Assembly (NCBI RefSeq): GCF_900109655.1
Contig: NZ_FOAT01000004.1
Location: 204,463-268,462, forward strand
Length of the DNA stretch: 64,000 nucleotides
Source of the DNA: Hominimerdicola alba
GTDB lineage: Bacteria > Bacillota > Clostridia > Oscillospirales > Ruminococcaceae
Reading direction: 5' to 3'
Shown: piece by piece, positions 25,917 through 33,632 of the stretch
Numbering within the stretch: the stretch's first letter is position 1
How the letters are laid out: each line of letters starts with the position of its first letter
Notes under the pieces: generated by a model
Databases searched by the model: none
Told to the model about the DNA's origin: nothing
Seen by the model: only the letters and a program-made list of their open reading frames with translations
Made by a program: the position numbers and the translations under genes

Positions 25917-27062
25917 ATGAGCTTAAATGTTCTGCTGAAAAAGATCGGCAGAAAAAGAGCGGTCTCATTTTTGATACTGTTCATTATTTGCATCGGGGCG
26001 GTGATATTCACCGAGAACGACTATTTTCTTTATAACAGAACTATAGCCGAGGTCGTTTCAGTGTCGGAAGACCTCACACGCACATCCCCTGCCATGATAA
26101 ATTCAACGGAATATCAGTACACTCAGCGGCTGACTGTTGAAATAAAAAACGGCGAACACAAGGGCGAACTTGCGACGGTAACAAATAAATATTCTTCCTC
26201 ACTTGTGACCGATGAAAAATTCTCAAAGGGCGATAAGTTATTTGTCGATGTCAATAGTTCAGGTGAAAAACTGAAAGCCGTCTGTACTGGCGTAAAACGC
26301 GACGTTTACGCTGTCGGCGTCACGATGCTTTTCGTGCTGACAATTGTGTTGGTCGGCGGTAAAAAAGGCGCATTGTCCATGCTTTCCGTCACATTCAACG
26401 CCCTTATCTTCGCCGCCGCTATCGAAGCATATCACAGGGGGCTCGACCTCTTCGGACTTTGTCTTGGAGCGGCAGTACTTTTCACTGTTTCTTCCCTGGT
26501 CATCGTCAGCGGTATCAACCGAAAAACTGCGGCGGCTGTTGTATCTGCGCTGTGCGGAACTGCTGTAACCATCGCCATAGCCTACGCCGTGCTGAAACTC
26601 ACAAAAGGCAGAGGCGTGCGCTTCGACCAGATGCAGTACCTTATCAAACCCTATGAGGAGATCTTCATATCCGAACTGCTTGTGGGCGGTCTGGGTGCGA
26701 TAATGGATATCTCCATAACAATGTCGTCGTCAATGTCTGAACTTATCGACAGAGACAGCAGTATCACTTTCTCCGCCCTCAGGCATTCGGGCCGCGAGAT
26801 AGGCAAGGATATCATGGGCACCATGACGAACGTACTGCTTTTTACCTACGTATGCGGTTGCATACCACTGGTAATTCTGGCACTCAGGAACAATGTTACG
26901 CTGACGGACGTTCTCAACAATTATCTCGACCTTGAGATAGTCCGTGCTTTCGTAGGTGGCATAGGCATAGTCCTTACCATACCCATAGCTATCTTCATCT
27001 CGACCCATATGCTGAAAGGCAAGGAAAACACCACCCCTCAGCCGAAAGAAGGCGATGCGTAA
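25917..27062 (+). CDS. YibE/F-family membrane protein
   Basis: A 381-residue polytopic membrane protein. The start at 25917 is chosen because AAGGAAG lies nine bases upstream; the frame extends further back without a ribosome site. A signal-anchor helix is followed by an extracytoplasmic beta-rich part (~40-110; TVEIKNGEHKGELATVTNKY) and then about seven helices with YibE/F motifs (GGLGAIMDISITMSSSMSELI, GREIGKDIMGTMTNVLLFTYV). In Gram-positives such pairs are putative exporters of unknown cargo. The next gene overlaps by one base and encodes a second, shorter YibE/F protein. Confidence 0.85.
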   Translation: MSLNVLLKKIGRKRAVSFLILFIICIGAVIFTENDYFLYNRTIAEVVSVSEDLTRTSPAMINSTEYQYTQRLTVEIKNGEHKGELATVTNKYSSSLVTDEKFSKGDKLFVDVNSSGEKLKAVCTGVKRDVYAVGVTMLFVLTIVLVGGKKGALSMLSVTFNALIFAAAIEAYHRGLDLFGLCLGAAVLFTVSSLVIVSGINRKTAAAVVSALCGTAVTIAIAYAVLKLTKGRGVRFDQMQYLIKPYEEIFISELLVGGLGAIMDISITMSSSMSELIDRDSSITFSALRHSGREIGKDIMGTMTNVLLFTYVCGCIPLVILALRNNVTLTDVLNNYLDLEIVRAFVGGIGIVLTIPIAIFISTHMLKGKENTTPQPKEGDA

Positions 27063-27889
27063 TGGAATTCATACTTGGAATGATACTTTTCATACTGATG
27101 ATAGCTGTAGGCGGTGTCAGAGGTGCCAAGACCTTTGCCGCAATGTATGGAAACATCATAATACTGATAATCACCGTATTCCTGATAGCCTGCGGAGTTA
27201 ACGCCGTTGCCGTGACGTTAGCGGGCTGTGCAGTTATAGGCGTAGTGATACTTTTCTGGATAAACGGCGTTAACATCAAGACCGTGACAGCATTTGCGGC
27301 GATAGCAGCGGTGCTTCTGCTGTTTGCGGCGGTGATGCTGTATATAGGTTCAAGCTCACATATTCAGGGATTTGCCGATGAAAACACCGAAGAGATATGC
27401 TGGTACAGTCCTGATATAGGGCTGGATATGCGGCAGGTGACACTTGCTATGATGCTGACGGGACTTATCGGCGCCATAACCGACACTGCAATCGCCATAA
27501 CCTCGGCGCTGTTTGAAGTCCATGAGAATAATCCCGAACTCACCATGAGCGAACTGTTCATCTCCGGTATGAACATAGGCAGAGATATAATCGGCACTAC
27601 CACCAACACCCTTTTGTTCGCCTACATTGGCGAATTCATGACCCTTGTTATCTGGTTCCGAGAATACGAGTACCCATTCTCTGAGATAATCAATTCAAAG
27701 GTATTCTGCCAGGATTTTCTTCAGATAGTATCCAGCGGTGCGGGGTGCATGATGATAATACCTGTTGCTGCCCTGTTCATGGCATACAGCCTGACCCACA
27801 GAAAACCTCACGATACCGAAGAGGATACACTCTCCCCCGCAGACTGTGAGACCGCAGATTCTAACGTGAATGACAGTTCGGCAAGCTGA
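27062..27889 (+). CDS. YibE/F-family membrane protein, second subunit
   Basis: A 275-residue membrane protein with the same core as its upstream neighbour (TGLIGAITDTAIAITSALFEV; GMNIGRDIIGTTTNTLLFAYIGEF) but without the extracytoplasmic domain. About six to seven helices and an acidic cytoplasmic tail. Its ATG overlaps the previous stop (TAATG), so a stoichiometric heteromer is likely. The function of the family is unproven. Confidence 0.85.
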   Translation: MEFILGMILFILMIAVGGVRGAKTFAAMYGNIIILIITVFLIACGVNAVAVTLAGCAVIGVVILFWINGVNIKTVTAFAAIAAVLLLFAAVMLYIGSSSHIQGFADENTEEICWYSPDIGLDMRQVTLAMMLTGLIGAITDTAIAITSALFEVHENNPELTMSELFISGMNIGRDIIGTTTNTLLFAYIGEFMTLVIWFREYEYPFSEIINSKVFCQDFLQIVSSGAGCMMIIPVAALFMAYSLTHRKPHDTEEDTLSPADCETADSNVNDSSAS

Positions 27890-27902
27890 AAAATAATATA
27901 CT

Positions 27903-27949
27903 AAAAAAGTAAGCTATCCCTAAAAATGTTTCAGATAGCTTACTTTTTA
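27903..27949 (+). terminator. Terminator of the YibE/F pair
   Basis: AAAAAGTAAGCTAT pairs with ATAGCTTACTTTTT around a ~19-base loop. Confidence 0.8.
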
Positions 27950-27974
27950 TTTGTCTATTTTTACAAAATTAATT

Positions 27975-27989
27975 TGAGAGTAATTCTCA
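27975..27989. promoter_or_regulatory. Fur/Zur-like 7-1-7 operator
   Basis: TGAGAGTAATTCTCA is a 7-1-7-type dyad like the boxes bound by Fur-family metal regulators. It lies ~35 bases upstream of the -35 of a zinc-uptake locus, so Zur is the natural candidate. The match is by shape, not by full consensus. Confidence 0.45.
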
Positions 27990-28023
27990 TTTTGGCTAAT
28001 GGTTAGAATATATCGTTAAATCA

Positions 28024-28052
28024 TTGACAAAAAGAATATGAGCAGATATAAT
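28024..28052 (+). promoter_or_regulatory. Promoter of the zinc-uptake locus
   Basis: Consensus TTGACA - 17 bases - TATAAT, ~75 bases before the first small gene. Confidence 0.85.
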
Positions 28053-28127
28053 ATAAAACTGATAACGACAGCATACATTGATATATAAGGCATATGCGAA
28101 AATGCATATAAAGTGAGGTGAGCAGAT

Positions 28128-28430
28128 ATGTCAACAAGAAAAAGCAAGATCGTATCATGGATAGTGGTTGCTGTATTCAGCTTAGTGATATTCTGCTCAT
28201 CTGCATTTATCATCGTTCATGCCGAACATGAATGTGGCGGTGAGGATTGCTCTATCTGTATGGAGCTTGCAAAGCTTCATAAAACACTTCATGAACTTGG
28301 CACAGCAGTTGCAGGTACTATCATACTCGCTCTTATGACCTGCATTATTGCAGTACCCTGCAAGATGACAGCAAGCTCCCGCCCCGCGCACACTACTCTT
28401 ATATCCCTTAAAGTGGAGCTTCTGGATTGA
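28128..28430 (+). CDS. Small membrane protein with His/Cys metal-type motif, zinc-locus associated
   Basis: A 100-residue protein with an N-terminal helix (IVSWIVVAVFSLVIFCSSAFIIVHA), a short loop HECGGEDCSICMEL containing three cysteines and a histidine, and a second helix (VAGTIILALMTCIIAVPC). The loop would face outside and is suited to binding a metal such as zinc. It follows a Fur/Zur-like box and a strong promoter and precedes the zinc-binding lipoprotein gene. Similar small proteins with Hx(C)xGxxCxxC loops occur near metal transport genes; no specific function is known to me. Confidence 0.75.
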   Translation: MSTRKSKIVSWIVVAVFSLVIFCSSAFIIVHAEHECGGEDCSICMELAKLHKTLHELGTAVAGTIILALMTCIIAVPCKMTASSRPAHTTLISLKVELLD

Positions 28431-28528
28431 ATAGCAAAACCTTATAATAGTATATAAAATACATTCAAGGATAAGTGCGCACTTTTTTCTGCGTCCTTAT
28501 CAGGTTATTCGATTCGGAGGTTCAATTT

Positions 28529-30094
28529 ATGTTTAAGAAAAAAATCGGCATTTATGCTTTGACACTCGTAATGGCAGCAGCCGGTATCACAGGCTGTTCG
28601 TCAGTTTCTGCGGACAAATCAGAAGGTAAAGGTAAAAAAACTGCGGCTGACGGTTCTGAGTCTTTCAGTGTAGTCTGCACAATATTTCCCGAGTACGATT
28701 GGACAAAAGAGATACTCGGCGATCACGCTGACAATGTGGAGCTCACCTATCTTCTTGATAACGGCGTTGATCTTCACAGCTATCAGCCCACTGCTGAGGA
28801 TATTCTGAAGATCTCAACCTGCGACCTCTTCGTATATGTTGGCGGAGAATCCGACGAATGGGTGGAAGATGTGCTTGAAACTTCACAGAACAAGGATATG
28901 AAGGTCATAAACCTCATGGAAGTTCTGGGCGATTCGGCAAAGGTGGAAGAACTCAAAGAGGGTATGCAGGAAAGCGAACATGAACATGAGCACGAGCATA
29001 AGACCGACTTTGAAGACAGTGATGTAAAAGACCGTACCCTTGACGAATGGAACGGAAGCTGGCAGTCAACCTATCCTCTTCTGCTGGACGGTTCTCTTGA
29101 TGAAGTTTGGGAGCACAAAGCCGAGGATGATGATACCATGACGGCTGAGGACTACAAAAAGAAATACACCACCGCCTATGAAACTGATGCTGTGACCATT
29201 AATATCAACGCCCCCGAGGTGGAGTATGTGACAGCGGACAAGTCCATCAAGGCTGAGTATGATTACAGCGGATTCTATATAAGAACAAAGGACGACGGCA
29301 CCAAGCAGGTAAGATATAAATTTGAAAAGAAGTCCGGTGACGACAGTGCCGCTAAGTACATCGTATTCAGCGACCACAATATCGAACCCTCCGAGCCTGA
29401 GCATTTCCACCTTTACAGCGGCAACGACGGCTTTGACACTCTCGTTGAAGAGGGCGACCACTTCCCTACCTATTATCCCGCTTCACTGACTGCTGAAGAT
29501 ATAGTCGATGAAATGACAGGCGGACACGAGCACAGCCACGCAGAGGAAGAAGAAGAGGAAGAATACGATGAGCACGTATGGCTCTCACTGAAAAATGCAA
29601 TGGTACTCAGCGCAGAGATAGAGCAGAACATCGCAGCTATCGATCCTGCCAACGCTGATGATTACAAGGCTAATCTCGACAGCTATGTTGCAAAGCTCTC
29701 GGAGCTTGACAACAATTTCAAGACCCTTGTTGACGGTTCTTCCGTAAAAACACTGATATTCGGAGACAGATTCCCATTCCGCTATTTCGTTGATGATTAC
29801 GGTCTTGATTATTTTGCCGCTTTCGTGGGCTGCTCCGCTGAAACAGAAGCAAGCTTCGACACCGTAGTATTCCTCGCAGATAAGGTAAAAGAGCTTGACA
29901 TCAAAACTATATTTACCCTTGAAAACTCAAACAAGGATATCGCAAATACTATCATAAGCACCTCTGGCAAAGACGTTGATATCGCCGAGCTGAACTCTCT
30001 CCAGTCCGTATCGAATGAAGATATCGAGAACGGCGCAAGCTATATCTCACTTATGCAGAAGAATTACGACGTGCTTGCAGGTGTTCTGAAATAA
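28529..30094 (+). CDS. Zinc-binding ABC-transporter lipoprotein (ZnuA/AdcA) with inserted ZinT domain
   Basis: A 521-residue lipoprotein (lipobox GITGCSS, start chosen by GGAGG nine bases upstream). The ZnuA fold is split. Its first lobe (~45-145; CTIFPEYDWTKEILG, DLHSYQPTAEDILKISTCDLFVYVGGESDEWV) is followed by a His/Glu-rich run, then a complete ZinT-like domain (~160-325; LDEWNGSWQSTYPLLLDGSLDEVW ... HFHLYSGNDGF), a second His/Glu-rich run, and the remaining ZnuA lobe (DEHVWLSLKNAM; LIFGDRFPFRYFVDDYG). Known AdcA proteins carry ZinT at the C-terminus, so insertion into the His-rich loop is unusual. No permease or ATPase gene is adjacent in the window. Confidence 0.9.
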   Translation: MFKKKIGIYALTLVMAAAGITGCSSVSADKSEGKGKKTAADGSESFSVVCTIFPEYDWTKEILGDHADNVELTYLLDNGVDLHSYQPTAEDILKISTCDLFVYVGGESDEWVEDVLETSQNKDMKVINLMEVLGDSAKVEELKEGMQESEHEHEHEHKTDFEDSDVKDRTLDEWNGSWQSTYPLLLDGSLDEVWEHKAEDDDTMTAEDYKKKYTTAYETDAVTININAPEVEYVTADKSIKAEYDYSGFYIRTKDDGTKQVRYKFEKKSGDDSAAKYIVFSDHNIEPSEPEHFHLYSGNDGFDTLVEEGDHFPTYYPASLTAEDIVDEMTGGHEHSHAEEEEEEEYDEHVWLSLKNAMVLSAEIEQNIAAIDPANADDYKANLDSYVAKLSELDNNFKTLVDGSSVKTLIFGDRFPFRYFVDDYGLDYFAAFVGCSAETEASFDTVVFLADKVKELDIKTIFTLENSNKDIANTIISTSGKDVDIAELNSLQSVSNEDIENGASYISLMQKNYDVLAGVLK

Positions 30095-30140
30095 GATATA
30101 CCAATTATTACAAAAGACTGCGAAACCATACGATAATATA

Positions 30141-30183
30141 CCACCGCATACGACCGTATAACGATCTAATGCGGTGGCTTTTT
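30141..30183 (+). terminator. Terminator of the zinc-binding lipoprotein gene
   Basis: CCACCGCAT pairs with ATGCGGTGG across a ~19-base loop and is followed by CTTTTTA. Confidence 0.8.
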
Positions 30184-30206
30184 ATGCTCAGGAGAATTTT
30201 CGGACG

Positions 30207-30297
30207 GAATAAGTTAAATTAGTTAAAATAATGAATAACTTTATCACAAAAAATCTGTTCAAAAACTATTGAAATTTATATTATTTTATGGTATAAT
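30207..30297 (+). promoter_or_regulatory. Promoter with conserved upstream element, membrane diguanylate cyclase
   Basis: TTGAAA (30269-30274) and TATAAT (30292-30297) are 17 bases apart with an extended TATGG before the -10. The ~60 bases upstream (GAATAAGTTAAA...ATGAATAACTTT...AATCTGTTCAAA) are closely similar to those in front of the next GGDEF gene at 31558-31639. Confidence 0.8.
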
Positions 30298-30345
30298 AAC
30301 ATATAAATATACTATGTATTTTTTTACAGAAAGCGAAGTGATAAT

Positions 30346-31455
30346 ATGTATACCGACCAGCAATATAAAAAAGATCTTGCATTTATTGAAAAAATAGATA
30401 CGAAAGCATCTAATAAGGTCGTGTTCTTTCTGTATTTCTTCCCGCTTATCGCTTGTCTGGTGGCACACGTGCTTTATCTTGTGCTGTTTTACTTGGCAGA
30501 CATACATTCAATGGTAAAATTCAACATTGGCAGCGTGAGCTTTTATGCACTGCTGATAATCCTTGCCCGTTTTTTTAAGGAAAAGCTAAATCTGGTCTAT
30601 GCTTCAATGATCGAGATAATCCTTCATGCGGTAGCTGCAACAGTATGCGTGGGACTGAAACCCGATTTCTGTATGTTCCTGCTTATGATAATACCACTGG
30701 CATTTCTGGTACCCAATAAAAACAAGGTCATACCATTCGCAATAATGTTAATATCCGTTCCGACCTACGGACTGCTGAGATTCATCTATATTATTCCCGG
30801 ACGTGAGCGTTATGATATGAGCGGCTCATCATACACGAACGTATTTTATGCCATAAATATTCTGATAGGTTCTTTTGTGCTTATATACGTAGCATTGATA
30901 TTTACCTGTATGAATTACTATTATGAATGCAAGGCGAGAATTCAGAACGAACAGCTAAGAATAATGGCTTCCACCGATCCCCTTACAAAGCTGAACAACC
31001 GCCGTGAAATGGGCAGGATACTTAATAATGTCGTTAACGAGAGCCGCAAAAAACAAAAAAACTACATCGTTGGCATTGGCGATATCGATGATTTTAAGAA
31101 GATCAACGACAGTTACGGTCACGATATCGGTGATGACGTGCTTTCAAATGTAGCAAAGATCATTACAGATAATATAGACAGCAGAGGATACGTGGCAAGA
31201 TGGGGCGGTGAAGAATTCCTGTTTGTGCTGCCGTGTTCTGAACTGGCGGATGGGATGGTCTGCTCCGACAATATAGTACGCAGTATCAGAAAACAGCGAT
31301 TCAAGATAGGCAATAAAGAATTCTCTGTCACTATGACGATAGGTATATGTGAGGGACACCCTGAAAACAACGTGGAAAAAGTTATAAGCCGTGCTGACAG
31401 CAGGCTGTACAAAGGCAAACACAGCGGCAAGGACCGCGTGGTCAGCGCTGATTAG
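30346..31455 (+). CDS. Membrane-bound GGDEF diguanylate cyclase
   Basis: A 369-residue protein with about six membrane helices in residues ~25-200 (VVFFLYFFPLIACLVAHVLYLVLF ... NILIGSFVLIYVALIFTCM), then a GGDEF domain (~205-369) with STDPLTKLNNRREMGRIL, GDIDDFKKINDSYGHDIGDDVL and an intact WGGEEF motif. It should make c-di-GMP in response to a membrane or extracellular signal; the sensor part belongs to no family I recognise. It shares its promoter architecture with the next gene. Confidence 0.88.
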   Translation: MYTDQQYKKDLAFIEKIDTKASNKVVFFLYFFPLIACLVAHVLYLVLFYLADIHSMVKFNIGSVSFYALLIILARFFKEKLNLVYASMIEIILHAVAATVCVGLKPDFCMFLLMIIPLAFLVPNKNKVIPFAIMLISVPTYGLLRFIYIIPGRERYDMSGSSYTNVFYAINILIGSFVLIYVALIFTCMNYYYECKARIQNEQLRIMASTDPLTKLNNRREMGRILNNVVNESRKKQKNYIVGIGDIDDFKKINDSYGHDIGDDVLSNVAKIITDNIDSRGYVARWGGEEFLFVLPCSELADGMVCSDNIVRSIRKQRFKIGNKEFSVTMTIGICEGHPENNVEKVISRADSRLYKGKHSGKDRVVSAD

Positions 31456-31488
31456 CCACTTCACGCTGATCGTAATAATCGAATATTT

Positions 31489-31527
31489 ATCCCGCCGCAG
31501 AAAAAAATCTGCCGCGGGATATTTTTC
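31489..31527 (+). terminator. Terminator of the membrane diguanylate cyclase gene
   Basis: ATCCCGCCGCAGA pairs, with one mismatch, with TCTGCCGCGGGAT and is followed by ATTTTTC. Confidence 0.8.
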
Positions 31528-31557
31528 TAATTCAGACAAATCAGGACATCTATAATT

Positions 31558-31639
31558 GAATAAGTTAAAAGAATGAATAACTTAAATTTAAAAAATCCGT
31601 TCAAAGTCTATTGAAAAATCTGTGAATATATGGTATAAT
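31558..31639 (+). promoter_or_regulatory. Promoter with conserved inverted repeat, second sugar-sensor GGDEF gene
   Basis: TTGAAA (31611-31616) - 17 bases - TATAAT (31634-31639). Upstream lies TAAGTTA...TAACTTA, an inverted repeat with ten-base spacing, and AATCCGTTCAAA, all shared with the promoter at 30207-30297. Confidence 0.8.
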
Positions 31640-31659
31640 ATAGCAAAGGTGGTGAGACC

Positions 31660-33510
31660 ATGATAAACGGCAAAAAAATAATAGCCTTATGCACCTCAAG
31701 GATATATGATCCTCAGCAGCATAGCTATATTAAAAATCTGAATGAGCAACTGAAAAAGCTTGATATGTGCCTGTTCATATACGCGCTTAATATGGATCTT
31801 TACTGGAATGAGAACTTGCCCCATTCCGAAGCAGGTATTTTTGAACTCATCCCCTATGACCGCGTCGATGCCGTTGTTATCATGGACGAGAAGATAAAAA
31901 GCAAGACCGTAAGCAAAAGTATAATAGCACAAGCACGGCCCCATTCCGTTCCCATTATCGTGGTCGATGCGGAATATGAAGGCACTACAAATATCTATTA
32001 CGACTATACAGCAGGTTTTGAAAAAGTTGTCCGCCATGTTATAGAAGATCACGGTGTGACCAGACCCCATTTTATGGCAGGATTCAAAAACAACCGTTTT
32101 TCAGAGGACCGTCTTGATTGTTTCAAACGTGTGATGAAAGAGAACGGACTCCCTTTTGATGAAAGCATGGTCAGCTACGGCGATTTCTGGGCTGTGCCTA
32201 CACGCGAGGCCATGAAAAAACTCCTTGCCCGCGATGAACTTCCGCAGGCTATAATATGCGCTAACGATATAATGGCAATAAACGTAATGGATGTACTTGC
32301 CGAAGCTGATATACGAATACCCGAAGATATGATCGTTACGGGCTTTGACGGACTGCATGAGGGTGATCTTTGTTCACCGCCTCTGACTACCGCTTCATGC
32401 AGCAGCAAACAGCTTGCCGATGCAGTAACAAAAGCCATTTTAAAAAGGCTTAACGGAGAAGACTGTGATAACATAGCCGTTGTTCCCGGATTTATGCCAA
32501 AGAAGTCCTGCGGCTGCAGCGGATATTTACCCGCCGACAATGTCACAAACAGCTTCAATATCGGTTTTTATCGTTACGAAGACGATATGCGCGTGCTGTA
32601 TGAGATGTCCGTAAAAATGCAAATGTCAGATTCAATAGAAGCTGCAATGTGTTGTATGCGCGATGACAAAACAGAAGAAATGTGCTGTATCATCAGCAAG
32701 AACTGTCTGGCAGCAGACCGCAACTTCTTTCTTGAAGATGTGGATATGGGAGATATGTGCCTTATATATGAATCCTACACTTATCCGAATGAGATAATGG
32801 ATTTCGATAGGGAAGATATCGTTCCCGGTTTGGATATTCTGCTGGAAAGCGGATATCCGCTGATATTCAATGTTCTTGATTATATGAACAAACCTTTCGG
32901 ATATACCGTATTCTCATACCACCGGTACGACATAACCGAATATTCCAAATCAGCAGGTGTTACCAACGCTTTCAATCTGGGTCTCGGCGGACTTATTACA
33001 CTGCGGTATCAGCGCTATTTATCAAATAAGATAGCACAGATGTACCTGAACGACAATCTTACAGGTCTGTATAACCGGCAGGGATTCCAAGCCGCTATCG
33101 ATAACGAACTCGAAAAGCCTGCGAACTACGGCAAACCGCTGACTGCGATAATGTTTGATATAGACGGGCTTAAAGCCATAAATGACAACTTCGGACACGA
33201 TGCAGGCGACAGAGCCATAGCAAAAGGCGCTTCCGCGCTGAAAGAAGCCTGCCCGCCCGACGCATATTGTGTGCGTTTCGGCGGAGATGAGATGATCGCC
33301 CTCATCATAGGCGAATACAACAGCGACGAGATAATATCACAGATATACTCGCTGCTGGAAGAGTGCAGCAAAAACGAGGAATTTGAGATAAAAGCAAGTT
33401 GCGGTGCATTCTCGCAGCCAATAACACAGGATATGGAGCTCACTAAAGTCATCAAGCGGGCAGATGAGGAGATGTATGAGATAAAGAAAGCCCGCAAACA
33501 GAACAAATAA
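31660..33510 (+). CDS. Cytoplasmic LacI-type sugar-sensor / GGDEF protein (GGDEM variant)
   Basis: A 616-residue paralogue of the protein at 10932-12881. Residues ~5-280 form a LacI-type ligand-binding domain without the DNA-binding head (KKIIALCTSRIYDPQQH; QAIICANDIMAINVMDVLAEADIRIPEDMIVTGFDG). KKSCGCSGYL follows, then an uncharacterised ~150-residue middle part, and a C-terminal GGDEF domain (~450-616; DNLTGLYNRQGFQAAI; FDIDGLKAINDNFGHDAGDRA). The active-site motif reads FGGDEM, so Phe is replaced by Met; the catalytic Glu is kept and activity is likely but unproven. There is no signal peptide or transmembrane segment. Ligand unknown, probably a sugar. Confidence 0.87.
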   Translation: MINGKKIIALCTSRIYDPQQHSYIKNLNEQLKKLDMCLFIYALNMDLYWNENLPHSEAGIFELIPYDRVDAVVIMDEKIKSKTVSKSIIAQARPHSVPIIVVDAEYEGTTNIYYDYTAGFEKVVRHVIEDHGVTRPHFMAGFKNNRFSEDRLDCFKRVMKENGLPFDESMVSYGDFWAVPTREAMKKLLARDELPQAIICANDIMAINVMDVLAEADIRIPEDMIVTGFDGLHEGDLCSPPLTTASCSSKQLADAVTKAILKRLNGEDCDNIAVVPGFMPKKSCGCSGYLPADNVTNSFNIGFYRYEDDMRVLYEMSVKMQMSDSIEAAMCCMRDDKTEEMCCIISKNCLAADRNFFLEDVDMGDMCLIYESYTYPNEIMDFDREDIVPGLDILLESGYPLIFNVLDYMNKPFGYTVFSYHRYDITEYSKSAGVTNAFNLGLGGLITLRYQRYLSNKIAQMYLNDNLTGLYNRQGFQAAIDNELEKPANYGKPLTAIMFDIDGLKAINDNFGHDAGDRAIAKGASALKEACPPDAYCVRFGGDEMIALIIGEYNSDEIISQIYSLLEECSKNEEFEIKASCGAFSQPITQDMELTKVIKRADEEMYEIKKARKQNK

Positions 33511-33513
33511 TTC

Positions 33514-33547
33514 AAGGCGTATGCACGAATGATGCATACGCCTTTTA
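33514..33547. terminator. Bidirectional terminator between convergent GGDEF genes
   Basis: AAGGCGTATGCA pairs with TGCATACGCCTT and is followed by TTAT. Confidence 0.85.
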
Positions 33548-33632
33548 TATTTAAATATACGGTTATCCCACTGACACGCCTGACTTAACAGCGATCAAAG
33601 GATAGTGAGATTTTAAATATATAACCGATAAT

